Of a stretch of DNA of 64,000 bases, positions 16,884 through 25,815 are shown one piece after another. How positions within the stretch are numbered: the first letter of the stretch is position 1; each line of letters starts with the position of its first letter. Under the pieces are notes generated by a model. It made no database searches and had not been told where the DNA came from. It saw nothing but the letters and a program-made list of their open reading frames with translations. Origin of the DNA: Microbacterium amylolyticum (GTDB lineage: Bacteria > Actinomycetota > Actinomycetes > Actinomycetales > Microbacteriaceae); assembly GCF_011046975.1 (NCBI RefSeq), contig NZ_CP049253.1, positions 1,116,001-1,180,000 of the forward strand. Reading direction: 5' to 3'. The position numbers were made by a program, and so were the translations under genes.

Positions 16884-17276
16884 TCAACCGAGGGATTCCC
16901 GGCCATGCTGATCGGTGTAGTCGAACGTCAGTCGCGCATCTGTTGCGACGGCATCGGCGATCGTCCCGACCATCTCCCAGTCAACGGAAGCGGGCGCCTC
17001 GCGCGATATTTGTGTGGATAACGCCACAGCCGCGGCACGCCTCCGCAAACGTGCGGGAAGCACCTGCTCGAGCTTTGTGCGAGCCGTCGCGGCGGAAGAA
17101 TCGTCCGGCGACCAGGCTTCGAGGATGAGCAGGCTAGTCACGATGGTCGAAACCTCGTCTGGGCTCAGCAACAACGGCGGGATCTTCATGCTCGGTCGCA
17201 GCGCGTACTCAGCCCCTGGTCCCGGACGCGAGTGCACGTCGTAGCCCAGATCGCGAAGGCGCATCGAGCGCATCAC
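16884..17276 (-). pseudogene. Fragment of a WYL-domain transcriptional regulator
   Basis: This is the middle of a DeoR-HTH/WYL regulator (normally about 310-330 residues). From about residue 7 the sequence follows the family (LRDLGYDVHSRPGPGAEYAL, then SMKIPPLLLSPDEVSTIVTS, LEQVLPARLRRRAAAVALST and RLTFDYTDQHGRES). The N-terminal helix-turn-helix is missing, since homology begins at the end of that domain. The frame also stops just after HGRES, where the WYL core should continue. It is therefore truncated at both ends. It lies head to head with an SDR fragment (17281-17460), and the two 5' halves with the shared promoter are gone. Confidence 0.85.
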
Positions 17277-17280
17277 GGAT

Positions 17281-17460
17281 GAAGAGATGCGCGAGCAGTA
17301 CGTTCAGGCAGGTATGCCCGCCCCGATGGCCGAGGCGATCCTCGGAATGTCCACGGGACGACGAGACGGCTTCACCCCCGAGCAAAGCCGCTCGGTGATC
17401 ACCACCACCCCCAGCTCACTGCGGGGTTGGATCCGCGAAGAGCTCCGACCGCTCCTGTGA
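17281..17460 (+). pseudogene. 3' fragment of an NmrA-like NAD(P)-binding SDR
   Basis: A plus-strand frame ending at TGA 17458-17460 encodes a C-terminus typical of NmrA/azoreductase-like short-chain dehydrogenases: EEMREQYVQAGMPAPMAEA, GMSTGRRDGFTPEQSR, then TTTPSSLRGWIREELRPLL. Full-length relatives have about 280-300 residues with an N-terminal GxxGxxG; only about 60 residues remain. In related bacteria such genes are often divergent from a WYL or HxlR regulator, which matches the adjacent WYL fragment. Assignment rests on remembered family C-termini. Confidence 0.75.
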
Positions 17461-17479
17461 CCCTGCCCGGTGCGGGCGC

Positions 17480-18445
17480 TCAGCCGATGAACGCCCAGGC
17501 GAGGAAGAAGCCATAAATGGGGGACGCGATCGACGTCAGGGCGAGAGCCGTGACGAGTTCGCGGGGCGTGCGGTGGCTCCACACGATCGTGATGGCAACG
17601 GCCGCCGGGATCAGGGCGAAGAACGACAACCACGCGGGCGGATAGAACACCGCCAGCCAGGCGGCGATCGCGAACGCAATCGCGATGAACACGGTGAAGA
17701 GCACCTTTGTCCACGTGCGGCCGATGATCACCGTGAGTGTGCGCTTTCCGGCGACACGATCCTGATCGATGTCGCGAAGGTTGTTCGCCAGCAAAACAGC
17801 GCACGCAAGAACACCCGCCGCAACCCCGCCGAACCAGGCCTCCTGCGGCAGGAACTGAACCTGCACCCACGTTGTGCCCAGCGTCGCAACAAGGCCGAAG
17901 AAGACGAAGACGAAGAGCTCGCCGAGGGCGTTGTAGCCGTACGGACGCTTGCCCCCCGTATAGAACCACGCGGCGATGATGCAGGCGGCGCCGACAGCGA
18001 GCAACCACCATTGCTGGGTGTGAATGACAATCGCCAGCCCCGCCACCGTGGCAAGGCCGAAGAACGTCAGCGCCGTGATGAGCACCGTTTTCGCCGGAAC
18101 GCGTCCCGACGCCGTCAACCGCGCCGGGCCAACACGGAAGTCGTCTGTTCCCCGCACACCGTCGGAGTAGTCGTTCGCGAAGTTCACACCGATCTGCAGC
18201 GCGACCGCCACAACAAGGCACAGCAGCGCGATCACGCCGCGGAGTGCGTTATCGGGGCTGGCGAGAACCGCAGCGCCCGTCCCGATGAGCACGGGAGTAA
18301 TCGCCAGCGGCAACGTGCGCAGACGCGCAGCGCCGATCCAGTCGCGAGCCGTCACGGGCCCGACTGGCGCCCCCGAGTCATCGATCTGCGTTGATCGCTT
18401 GGCGGGGTTGCCGCTGATGTGCTTCTGGTGCTTTGAGGAGGCCAC
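17480..18445 (-). CDS. menA: 1,4-dihydroxy-2-naphthoate polyprenyltransferase MenA
   Basis: Integral membrane UbiA-family enzyme that prenylates and decarboxylates DHNA to demethylmenaquinone. The 321-residue protein has the first Asp motif NFANDYSDGVRGTDD (about residues 89-103), the second Asp motif NNLRDIDQDRVAGKRTL and eight to nine hydrophobic helices. A hydrophilic N-terminal extension of about 30 residues (MASSKHQKHISGNPAKRSTQ) precedes ARDWIGAARLRTLPLAITPV. It starts close to and overlaps the upstream region of the divergent BTAD regulator gene. Confidence 0.95.
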   Translation of the reverse strand: MASSKHQKHISGNPAKRSTQIDDSGAPVGPVTARDWIGAARLRTLPLAITPVLIGTGAAVLASPDNALRGVIALLCLVVAVALQIGVNFANDYSDGVRGTDDFRVGPARLTASGRVPAKTVLITALTFFGLATVAGLAIVIHTQQWWLLAVGAACIIAAWFYTGGKRPYGYNALGELFVFVFFGLVATLGTTWVQVQFLPQEAWFGGVAAGVLACAVLLANNLRDIDQDRVAGKRTLTVIIGRTWTKVLFTVFIAIAFAIAAWLAVFYPPAWLSFFALIPAAVAITIVWSHRTPRELVTALALTSIASPIYGFFLAWAFIG

Positions 18446-18522
18446 GCATCGATCGTACTTCTCGGCCCTGCTTCCGCCAGCCGCCGTTCCGCGCTACGTT
18501 CGCACGGAGGGAAGGCGAATCT

Positions 18523-21480
18523 ATGTCGACGGGAATCTCGACGGTTGGCGTGGAGAGGCGTGTGCACGTCAGGGTGCTCGGACAGCCCGAAGTAGACGAC
18601 GACGGCCACAGGATCACCGTTCGGGGTGAACGTCGTCAGGCCGTTCTTCTCGCCTTGGCTCTCGCCGGCGGAGATCCGGTGACGCGGGATCACCTGATCG
18701 AGCGCGTCTGGGGCGATGACGCTCCGTCAACCGTTTCGACGTCGCTTCGCGTCATCATTTCTCAGCTCCGGCGCGAGCTCGGAGCGCAGCTGATTGAGAC
18801 AACGGATGCCGGGTACCGCCTCGCTGCTCTGCCATCACACATCGACGCCATCGAATTCGGCCGGCTGGTAGAGGAGGGACGGGCGCTGGTCGGGGCAGGC
18901 AGCTTTCGCGCGGCCAGAACGGCGCTTCACACGGCACTGTCTCTCTGGAACGGTGTGCCCGCTGTCGCGGATGTTCCCCTCGCCGCTGACGTCGACGAAC
19001 TCACCAGAATGCGCAGCGACGCAACATTCCTTCACGCGCAGGCCGACCTTCACTGCGCGGACACTCCGATCAACATTGCCGTGCTTGAGAATCTCGTCGA
19101 CGACCGACCGTACGACGAGAACGCATGGGCTCTTCTGATGACCGGGCTGTTCTGGGCGGGGCGACAGGCCGATGCGCTGGAGGCGTTTCGTGCCGCGCAG
19201 CGCACTCTTCGCGATGATCTCGGAATCGACCCCGGCCCGGCGCTGGTCGATCTCGAAACGGCGATTCTCACCCAGGATCCGCGCCTCGCCCCACCCGCAT
19301 CGGCGCGGGTGGACGTGCCGGGCTTCACGACGCCGTTCGTCGGACGTGACCGGGACGTCGCACACGTCGCGGAGCGCCTCTCTCGTGAACGCCTCGTAAC
19401 GATAACGGGCATCGGTGGCGCAGGAAAGACGCGCGTCGCCGCCGAGGCCGCGCGAGTCTCCGCGGCGGACTTTCCTGGAGGAGTCGCTTTCGTCGAACTC
19501 GGCAGTCTCACCGATGGCCTTCTACTGCCGCGCCGCATCGCGTCCGCGCTCGATTCACGATCCGAGAGCATCGACGGCCTCGGAGAAGACATCGGCTCCC
19601 GACGCGTTCTGATCATCCTCGACGCGGCTGAACACCTCGCGCACGAGACGGCACACGTGATCTCAGCACTCCTCGAGCGTTGCCCGGCGTTGTCCGCTCT
19701 CGTCACGAGCCGTGTGCCGCTCAACCTGCGTTGCGAGACGGTGTACCCCCTCGACATGCTCGATGTTCCGTCCACCGACACCGTCGATGCGTGTGCGGCC
19801 AGTGACGCCGCGCAGCTCCTCTTACGGCGCGCAACAACGGCGGACCCGACGGTGGCGCTCGGCTCCCACAACGCGACGACGGTCGCCCGGATCTGCCAGT
19901 TGCTCGACGGGCATCCCCTCGCCCTGGAACTTGCCGCGGCACGCTGCGGTGTGCTCTCGCTCGACGATGTGCTCGACCAGCTCCGTTCAGACGCCCCCTG
20001 GCGCGCGACCGATCGTGATCGTCCGACACGGCAGCGTTCGTTGTCCGATGCACTCGCGTGGACGATCGGGGCGCTCTCACCGACGGCGCGTACGCTCCTC
20101 ATCCGGCTATCCGTCTTCCGCGATCCGCCCACCCTCGACGGGATCCGCCACGTCTGCAGTGGTGGCCGCGTCACCGAGGAGACCCTGGTCGATGCTGTCG
20201 ACGAGCTCCTGACAAGCGCGATGCTCCGCGTTGTCGCTGGCGACCCGCGCCGGTATCGGCTCCCGGGTCCCGTTCATTCCATCGCACAATCTCTGCTGGA
20301 CGCCTCAGGCGAAGAGGTTGATGTCAGGGCACGCGGAGCCGAAGCCGTCGGTCACCTCCTGGAGGGGGCGCGCTCCGCCGTGGCCTCGCCTGATCAAGCA
20401 ACGCTCTTCGCTCGCGTCGATGCTCACATCAACGACGTGCGCGCGGCGCTCGACGATGCGCAGCGGAATGATCGCGCCGCACTCGCGGTGATGTGCGTTC
20501 AGCTTCGCCAGTACTGGACGGCCAAGCGCCTCCACGACGAGGCGCGCACTCGCCTCGATGCCGCGTTCGCGGCCGATCTCGCCCCCGCCCTTCTCGCTGA
20601 TCTTCTCGAAACGTCCGCCTGGTTTCACCTCGATGCCGGCGACGCCCCCGCGCTGGTAATTCGCGATGCGACGCGGTGCCGCGACATTCGTGAAGAACTC
20701 GGGGATAGCGCCAGCGTCGCCACGGCGCTGATGCTGTTGGGGGCCGCGGCGTCTCACGAGGGCGACCACGACTCGGCCGCCGGGGTGTTCTCCGAGGCCC
20801 TGGTGATCGCCCGCCGCGAGGGTGATCCAGTCGGCATCCTGCGGGCGAGTTTCAACCTGGCCCTTGCACAGCAAAAGCTGGGCCGACTCGCTGCTGCCGA
20901 CCGTGCTCTGGTGGATGCGCTCTCGGCCGCGCGACGTGCGCGTCTTCGGACTTTCGAGGCCCTCGTGCTCGAGCGTCGTTCGTACATCGCCGCAGAAGAT
21001 GACGCACCAGAGCTCGCGCGATCATTCGCGCATGCTGCCCAAACGATCCGCACGGAGCTCGGCGATCAGCTAGAACTGTGCCGCAGTTTCTGGAGCGTGG
21101 CCCTGAGCGAGCACGCGGTGAACGAGCATGATGGCGCTGTCACCAATCTGATCTCGTCGATCCGTATCGCTCAAGAGCACAATTTCTCGGACGCCTGGTG
21201 GGTGCCCGGTATTCTCGAGCTGGCCGCGACGCTCCTCGAGAGCGACGGTGCATTGCTGTCGGCGGCGCGACTTCTCGGAGCGGCGTCCGCGTTGCGCGAT
21301 CGCGAAGGAGTCGGTCCCGGGACGCAGACCGTTCCCGGTCTTGAACAGCTTCGTGCCTCGCTGAAGGATGTTCTGGGCACCGAGCAATTCACGTCTGAGC
21401 ACACCGCGGGGGCGACGCAGACGGGGCCTGATGCCCTCGCCCTCGCCGGAGAAGCGCTGGGAGCCCGCGCTCCGGCGTAG
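18523..21480 (+). CDS. AfsR/SARP-type BTAD regulator with STAND ATPase and TPR-like C-terminus
   Basis: A large 985-residue signal-integrating regulator. Domains in order: OmpR-type winged helix (about residues 12-95; QAVLLALALAGGDPVTRDHL), BTAD (about 100-245; LYDEN-like block LVDDRPYDENAWALLM and LGIDPGPALVDLE), a STAND/NB-ARC ATPase with Walker A GIGGAGKTR near residue 300 and a sensor-like LVTSRVPL, then a long alpha-helical repeat region (residues about 600-960; TPR-like). The ATG at 18523 follows GGAGGGAAGGCGAATCT. The upstream extension to 18433 overlaps the menA start region and is rejected. Targets are unknown; the neighbouring lipoprotein and membrane-protein genes are candidates only by position. 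Confidence 0.9.
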   Translation: MSTGISTVGVERRVHVRVLGQPEVDDDGHRITVRGERRQAVLLALALAGGDPVTRDHLIERVWGDDAPSTVSTSLRVIISQLRRELGAQLIETTDAGYRLAALPSHIDAIEFGRLVEEGRALVGAGSFRAARTALHTALSLWNGVPAVADVPLAADVDELTRMRSDATFLHAQADLHCADTPINIAVLENLVDDRPYDENAWALLMTGLFWAGRQADALEAFRAAQRTLRDDLGIDPGPALVDLETAILTQDPRLAPPASARVDVPGFTTPFVGRDRDVAHVAERLSRERLVTITGIGGAGKTRVAAEAARVSAADFPGGVAFVELGSLTDGLLLPRRIASALDSRSESIDGLGEDIGSRRVLIILDAAEHLAHETAHVISALLERCPALSALVTSRVPLNLRCETVYPLDMLDVPSTDTVDACAASDAAQLLLRRATTADPTVALGSHNATTVARICQLLDGHPLALELAAARCGVLSLDDVLDQLRSDAPWRATDRDRPTRQRSLSDALAWTIGALSPTARTLLIRLSVFRDPPTLDGIRHVCSGGRVTEETLVDAVDELLTSAMLRVVAGDPRRYRLPGPVHSIAQSLLDASGEEVDVRARGAEAVGHLLEGARSAVASPDQATLFARVDAHINDVRAALDDAQRNDRAALAVMCVQLRQYWTAKRLHDEARTRLDAAFAADLAPALLADLLETSAWFHLDAGDAPALVIRDATRCRDIREELGDSASVATALMLLGAAASHEGDHDSAAGVFSEALVIARREGDPVGILRASFNLALAQQKLGRLAAADRALVDALSAARRARLRTFEALVLERRSYIAAEDDAPELARSFAHAAQTIRTELGDQLELCRSFWSVALSEHAVNEHDGAVTNLISSIRIAQEHNFSDAWWVPGILELAATLLESDGALLSAARLLGAASALRDREGVGPGTQTVPGLEQLRASLKDVLGTEQFTSEHTAGATQTGPDALALAGEALGARAPA

Positions 21481-21559
21481 GAGCACCTGCCGTTCGGTGC
21501 GTATTCGAGCCTTGCGCGGGCGCGGCGTCGCATCAACATCGACGCCGCGCGCTTCCCTC

Positions 21560-21631
21560 ACGAAGGAAAAACGGTGTGCTCGGCGCCGAAATGCGCTCGT
21601 TTCGGCACCGCACCGCACATTCTTCCTTCGT
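21560..21631. terminator. Long imperfect hairpin between convergent genes
   Basis: Outer arms ACGAAGGAA (21560-21568) and TTCCTTCGT (21623-21631) enclose a second GC-rich inverted repeat. It lies between the regulator stop and the convergent lipoprotein stop, so it is a probable bidirectional terminator, though no long T run is seen. Confidence 0.55.
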
Positions 21632-22698
21632 TAGGGCGCGGCCGTTCCTGCGCGCTCCGCAGCTGTCTTTCCCTCTGACTCCTCGGCGGTGAACGGCAGC
21701 GCCACCTCAACAGGCTCGTCCCAGTGCATATAAGGGTGCGCCTGCGTCAGGACATAGTCACCCCAGTAGTCACTGGCGACCGTGAAAGACGCTCGGATGT
21801 CGCGAAGCGAGTCCCCCGCGTGCACGCAACGATCCGATACGCCGTCGGCGAGAACCGTGCCGCCATCCGGAAGAAGCAGCTGCCAGTCCCGTGCTTCAAA
21901 ACATGACATGCTCGCGCCAGAATTGACGATCGAGTACTCGATAGCGAGAGTGGCCTCTCCGTCGGGCCGCATTCCGTTTCCGCGTCGCCAGTTCACCTCT
22001 GCGAGCGTGATTGTGATCGTCGTATTCAGGTGTTCTTTCTGCAAAACCAGTTCTTCCCCAACGAGGCTCTCAATGTCGACGGGCAGCCGGGTGATGGTGC
22101 CATAGTCAACCCCCAGCGCAATCGAGGAGATACTCTGCCCCGGCGCACCAATCATCAAGAACGCCGCGTCCGGATCGAACGTTTCCCACTGATCGCTGCT
22201 CAGCGTGACGATCATTTCTCCTGCGTTCGATGCGTTGCCGGGCACACTGTCGAGAATCCCGCTCGCGTGTGCCTCGTACGTGTCCTGCCCGTGTTCCCAT
22301 CGCAACGCGATCGGCGCCATCGGTTGGATGGATTCAGCGCGCGGGTTGGTGATGCGAAGGTCAAAGGCGATACTCACCGCCGGGTCCTGCGTTCTGCTCT
22401 CGGCATCGACCTCGTCGAGGGTTCGCATTCGTTCGAGGGTGTACTCGAGCTCAGACTGGTACACCGTCACGTCGAATTCTCGGTCATCGAAGGCGACGTC
22501 AACGCTCGGTTCGTTCACGCCTTCTGTCTCGCCGCCACCGTCGTCGGGTGTGCTGCCGGAATCCTGCTCTTGCGCTTGGGCGACTTCTTCCGCTGCTGCG
22601 TCGATCGCGTCTGTCACATCTTGCACCTGTTCCAGCGTTCCGCAGCTCGACAACAGTAGAACTGTTCCGACCATGCCGACCATCATCATCCCCCGCAT
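21631..22698 (-). CDS. Predicted lipoprotein, DUF4352-like topology
   Basis: A 355-residue exported lipoprotein. The signal peptide has a hydrophobic core (MMMVGMVGTVLLLSSC) and a lipobox ending LSSC at about residue 19. An acidic Gln/Glu/Asp-rich linker follows (residues 25-60), then two Ig-like beta-rich domains with alternating hydrophobic strands (VSIAFDLRITNPRAESIQ; ATLAIEYSIVNSGASMSCFE). The pair Cys-Phe-Glu and Asp-Arg-Cys could form a disulfide. A ribosome site GGGAGTG precedes the ATG. It is divergent from the membrane-protein gene at 22855. No catalytic motif is visible; an extracytoplasmic binding or stress role is only a guess. Confidence 0.8.
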   Translation of the reverse strand: MRGMMMVGMVGTVLLLSSCGTLEQVQDVTDAIDAAAEEVAQAQEQDSGSTPDDGGGETEGVNEPSVDVAFDDREFDVTVYQSELEYTLERMRTLDEVDAESRTQDPAVSIAFDLRITNPRAESIQPMAPIALRWEHGQDTYEAHASGILDSVPGNASNAGEMIVTLSSDQWETFDPDAAFLMIGAPGQSISSIALGVDYGTITRLPVDIESLVGEELVLQKEHLNTTITITLAEVNWRRGNGMRPDGEATLAIEYSIVNSGASMSCFEARDWQLLLPDGGTVLADGVSDRCVHAGDSLRDIRASFTVASDYWGDYVLTQAHPYMHWDEPVEVALPFTAEESEGKTAAERAGTAAP

Positions 22699-22854
22699 GT
22701 TTCACTCCCTTGTTCGATGTGATGCGTCCACCGCCGTTCTGGCGATATCGTCATCGTAAGACGAGGGGTGTAATCGCTCCGTAAAACCCACACTTACGCA
22801 CGATTTACAGGGGCAGCGCTACTCTCGGCACACACGTTCTTCCGGGGAGGAAAA

Positions 22855-23946
22855 ATGGACTTCACCTATAAAGAAGCACTCGCGCTTCTGAAAAAAACGA
22901 CGCCCTTCTTGCTATTTCGGATCCTTGTCTACGGTGGGATCGCAGTCGCATGGATCATCATCACGGGCATCGGCGCCGGTATCGGCGCCGCGATCGGCGT
23001 CATCGGGGGCTCTGCCAGCGGAGGCGCCTTCGTCGGTGGGCTGATTGCTTTTGCTGCATGCGGCGGCGTTCTTCGCGTGTTGCGCCGCTACTTGCTCTAT
23101 CTGGTTAAGGGCGCCCATATTGCCGTGCTCGTTGAGGCGATCGACGGTCGCCCTCTGCCCGCTGGCAAGGGACAGGTCGCGTTCGGGCAGCAGGCTGTGA
23201 AGGAACGCTTCGTCGAAATGTCGGTGTTCGCGGGAATCGACGCGATCATCAGCGCCGTCCTGAAGGCATTTACGCGGCTGGTCGATTTCGTCGCCGGGAT
23301 CTTGCCGATCCCCGGCCTGCGCGCCGTTGCGGGGATCGGAAGTGCGATCGTCACCAACTCGCTGACGTACGTGGACGAGGCGATCATTGCGCACAACCTT
23401 CGCGTGCGCTCCACCAACCCCTGGGAGACAAGCCGCCAGGGCCTCATCCTCTACGCACAGAACTACCCGCGCTTCCTCAAGAACTCCGTGAAGCTCACGC
23501 TGGGAGTGTGGGGGCTGACGGTCCTGATCTTCCTCGTCTACCTCGCCCCGATCGCCCTGTTCATCTGGATTCTTCCCGTGCAGGGAAATCTCGTTGCTCT
23601 CCTGATCGCGTTCTCCCTCGCCTGGGCGACGAAGGTCGCGCTTCTCGAGCCCTTCGCCGTTGCCGCAATCCTCGTCGCCTGGCCCAAGATCATCGCGGGG
23701 CAGGTGCCGAACCCGGAGTGGGAGGCGAAGCTGTCGCAGGCGAGCAAGAAGTTCGGCGATATGGCGGGCAAGGCGCGCGAGTGGGCAACGAAGAATCGCT
23801 CACAGCCCCCGCAGCAGCCGGCGTCACCCGCGCTCGGATCGCCGCAGGCACCGCCTGCACCACCTGCTCCGACCACACCAGCGCCTCCCGCACCCCCGGC
23901 GCCTCCCGGGGCAGGGACCCCGCCGAACACACCGCCGACGGCGTAG
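22855..23946 (+). CDS. Multi-pass membrane protein with Pro/Ala-rich cytoplasmic tail
   Basis: A 363-residue integral membrane protein preceded by a strong GGGGAGGAAAAATG start. It has a glycine-zipper hairpin near residues 25-75 (GIGAGIGAAIGVIGGSASGG), a helix near 125-155, and paired helices at about 215-270 (LTLGVWGLTVLIFLVYLAPI). The tail from about residue 305 is low-complexity Pro/Ala/Gly (APPAPPAPTTPAPPAPPAPP). The middle segment (AVLVEAIDGRPLPAGKGQVA) is well conserved in remembered actinobacterial homologues of unknown function. It is divergent from the lipoprotein gene, with about 155 bases between the two starts. No transport motif is identifiable. Confidence 0.82.
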   Translation: MDFTYKEALALLKKTTPFLLFRILVYGGIAVAWIIITGIGAGIGAAIGVIGGSASGGAFVGGLIAFAACGGVLRVLRRYLLYLVKGAHIAVLVEAIDGRPLPAGKGQVAFGQQAVKERFVEMSVFAGIDAIISAVLKAFTRLVDFVAGILPIPGLRAVAGIGSAIVTNSLTYVDEAIIAHNLRVRSTNPWETSRQGLILYAQNYPRFLKNSVKLTLGVWGLTVLIFLVYLAPIALFIWILPVQGNLVALLIAFSLAWATKVALLEPFAVAAILVAWPKIIAGQVPNPEWEAKLSQASKKFGDMAGKAREWATKNRSQPPQQPASPALGSPQAPPAPPAPTTPAPPAPPAPPGAGTPPNTPPTA

Positions 23947-23957
23947 GGAACCGATGT

Positions 23958-23997
23958 GCGATCGCCGGCCGGAACACTCGTTCCAGCCGGCGATCGC
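23958..23997. terminator. Bidirectional terminator hairpin
   Basis: Arms GCGATCGCCGGC and GCCGGCGATCGC, extended by GGAA/TTCC around a CACTCG loop. It separates the membrane-protein gene (+) from the convergent decayed dioxygenase (-). Confidence 0.75.
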
Positions 23998-23999
23998 CC

Positions 24000-24371
24000 C
24001 TAGACGACCGGAGTGCCGTGCGTGTGGAAGCTCTCGATCGTCTTCATCCCCCACGCCTGGCCCTTTTTGCGTTCTTCTTCGCTCCATTCGACAACGGGCT
24101 GGTCCGGGTCAAGCAGAAGCCGCGCTCCGGCATTGGCGAACTCGATGCGATTGCCGCCCGGCTCCCACACGTAGAGGAAGAAGGTCTGGTTGATCGCGTG
24201 CTTGTGCGGACCGGACTCGATGTAGATGCCGTTTTCGAGGAAGATGTCCGCGGCCTTGAGGATGTCCTCGCGGGTGTCCGGCGCAAACGCGATGTGGTGG
24301 AGACGATCGCCGTGTTTGGTCCAGTCGTCGCTGCCGAGGTGGGCCACGTCGAAGGAGGTGTAATGGGTCAT
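24000..24371 (-). pseudogene. Catechol 2,3-dioxygenase-type extradiol dioxygenase with central deletion
   Basis: The 123-residue frame retains both ends of a two-domain VOC extradiol dioxygenase. Residues 1-13 (MTHYTSFDVAHLG) match the family N-terminus. From residue 14 the sequence jumps to the C-terminal domain: RLHHIAFAPDTREDILKAAD, GPHKHAINQTFFLYVWEPGG, RKKGQAWGMKTIESFHTHGT. Family members have about 300-330 residues, so roughly 190-200 central residues, including the rest of the N-domain and at least one metal-ligand histidine, are missing. The junction near 24330-24340 is in frame. The start codon overlaps the galD stop (ATGA). Ring-cleavage activity is very unlikely. Confidence 0.85.
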
Positions 24372-25324
24372 GATGCTGTCCTCTCTGACGGCGATGACGA
24401 TAACGATGATGTCGGGTGTGCGGGGAAGACTCTTCCGTCGAAGAGCGTGCGCGCGGTGCGCAGCGAGGCGGCGCGGGTCAGGCGCCAGCGGCCCGCTTCG
24501 CGGGCAAGGGCAACGTCAACGGCGAACGACCCTGTCGGGTGCTCGGCGACAAAGGGCTCGTCCGTGGCGGGAAGCGCCGCGCAATCGTGGGCGACGGATC
24601 CCACGGCGAGCGCACCGGCGGCCAGCGTCAGCGCCCCCAGAACCCCGATTGACTGGTGCACGCGGTGCGGAATGAACGTGCGCGCGGTGATCGCACCTCC
24701 GGATCGTGGTCTGCTGACGATCACGGACGGCATCCCCGCGTCGACGCAGGTGACGGGAACACCGTAGATCTCGTCACGAACGGACCCGGTGGGAAACAGT
24801 GCTCCCGTCGATGAACCTTCGACGTCGAGGAAGTCCAGACCGATCGGCGCGGCGGTTCCCGGCACGCCCTCGATCGCCAGGTCGCCGGTTTCGGAGACGA
24901 CGCCGCCCGGCATGCGGACGGTGGCCGTGCAGCGCCCGCCCGTATTGACCATGTGAATGCGCACCCGGGTTGTCTCGGTGCCCACCGGGACGAGTCCCCG
25001 TTCGATGGCAAAGGGACCAACCCCTGCCAGCAGATTCCCGCAGTTCTGCCTGTCCGTGACGATGGGCTCGTCAACACCTACCTGCAGAAAGAGGTAGTCG
25101 ACATCGGCGTCGTCCACGTCTGATGGTGAGATCACGGCGACCTTGGATGTCAACGGGTGCGCGCCGCCGATTCCGTCGATCTGTCGCGGGTCGGGCGATC
25201 CCATGATCCGCAGCAGAAGGGCGTCACGCTCGCGCCTGTCCCCCGGCAAATCCTCTGCGAGGAAGTAGGCCCCCTTCGAGGTTCCTCCGCGCATGAGCAT
25301 GCACCGGATCCCGTCAGCGGGCAT
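24368..25324 (-). pseudogene. galD: 4-oxalomesaconate tautomerase (PrpF family) lacking an internal segment
   Basis: GalD isomerises 4-oxalomesaconate between keto and enol forms in protocatechuate/gallate meta-cleavage. The ATG at 25324 begins the family start (MPADGIRCMLMRGGTSKGAY). The active-site region DRQNCGNLLAGVGPFAIE and RTFIPHRVHQSIGVLGAL are present. Between CVDAGMPSVI and RPRSGGAITARTF, at about 24712-24728, some 45-55 residues usual in the family (the helical stretch up to KMTLVAPP) are absent, leaving 318 residues instead of about 355-370. The deletion is in frame, so a shortened protein may be made. I class it as probably inactive because the same damage occurs in every other gene of the operon. 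It could instead be a short natural variant. Confidence 0.7.
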
Positions 25325-25815
25325 CGTATTCCGCCTGCGACATATAGCTGACGCCGAGGTCGTCCAGGAGCCCACGCAGCCCCTTGCGATCGAGGCTGAG
25401 CTGCGCGAGACCACGCCGGGAATCCCATGTCACGAAGCTCAGCGGTGTCGCGAACGCCTGCCGTTGTGATCACTCCGCGTACGCCTCGGGCGTGGAGTGC
25501 GGTGGCGAACAGATCGCCGAAGGCGCCGTCGGTGGACGGGGAGGTGGTGGCGATCACGAGGATGTCGCCCGCTCGGCACTGTTCAATTGCCGCGTGAATC
25601 ATGAGGTTGTCGCCGGGCCAGCACAGCACGGTCACGGCGAATCCCCCCGTTCTTACCCCCTGTTGAATGGGACGGATCGACGGGTCGACGAGGCCGCGTC
25701 TGCCGATCGCCTCATGAACGGTGGCAACGCCGTGCGCCGCCAGCGCATCGATGATTCCGCTGTCGGTTCGTGCGATGTCCGTGACGATCACACCGAGGTC
25801 CGTTGCCGCACTCAT
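25314..25815 (-). pseudogene. 4-carboxy-4-hydroxy-2-oxoadipate aldolase (RraA family), frame-shifted by internal deletion
   Basis: The enzyme cleaves 4-carboxy-4-hydroxy-2-oxoadipate to pyruvate and oxaloacetate. From the ATG at 25815 the frame follows the family (LAAHGVATVHEAIGRRGLVD, CWPGDNLMIHAAIEQCRAGD, VRGVITTAGVRDTAELRDMG) through FPAWSRA at about 25405. The family C-terminus then resumes in another frame (LSLDRKGLRGLLDDLGVSYM, stop TGA 25314-25316). About 70-80 residues containing the GxVNVPV and GDVVVGD blocks are missing. The junction is near 25397-25410. The start overlaps the galB stop by ATGA, and the last codons overlap the galD start, so operon structure is preserved although the gene is broken. 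Confidence 0.88.

Noticed and set aside
16847..16900. Frame NPSVEGWLTSNFGANQ ending at 16847-16849 as the native end of another gene
   Set aside because: It looks like a protein C-terminus in a different frame from the WYL fragment, but 16 residues are too few to name a family.
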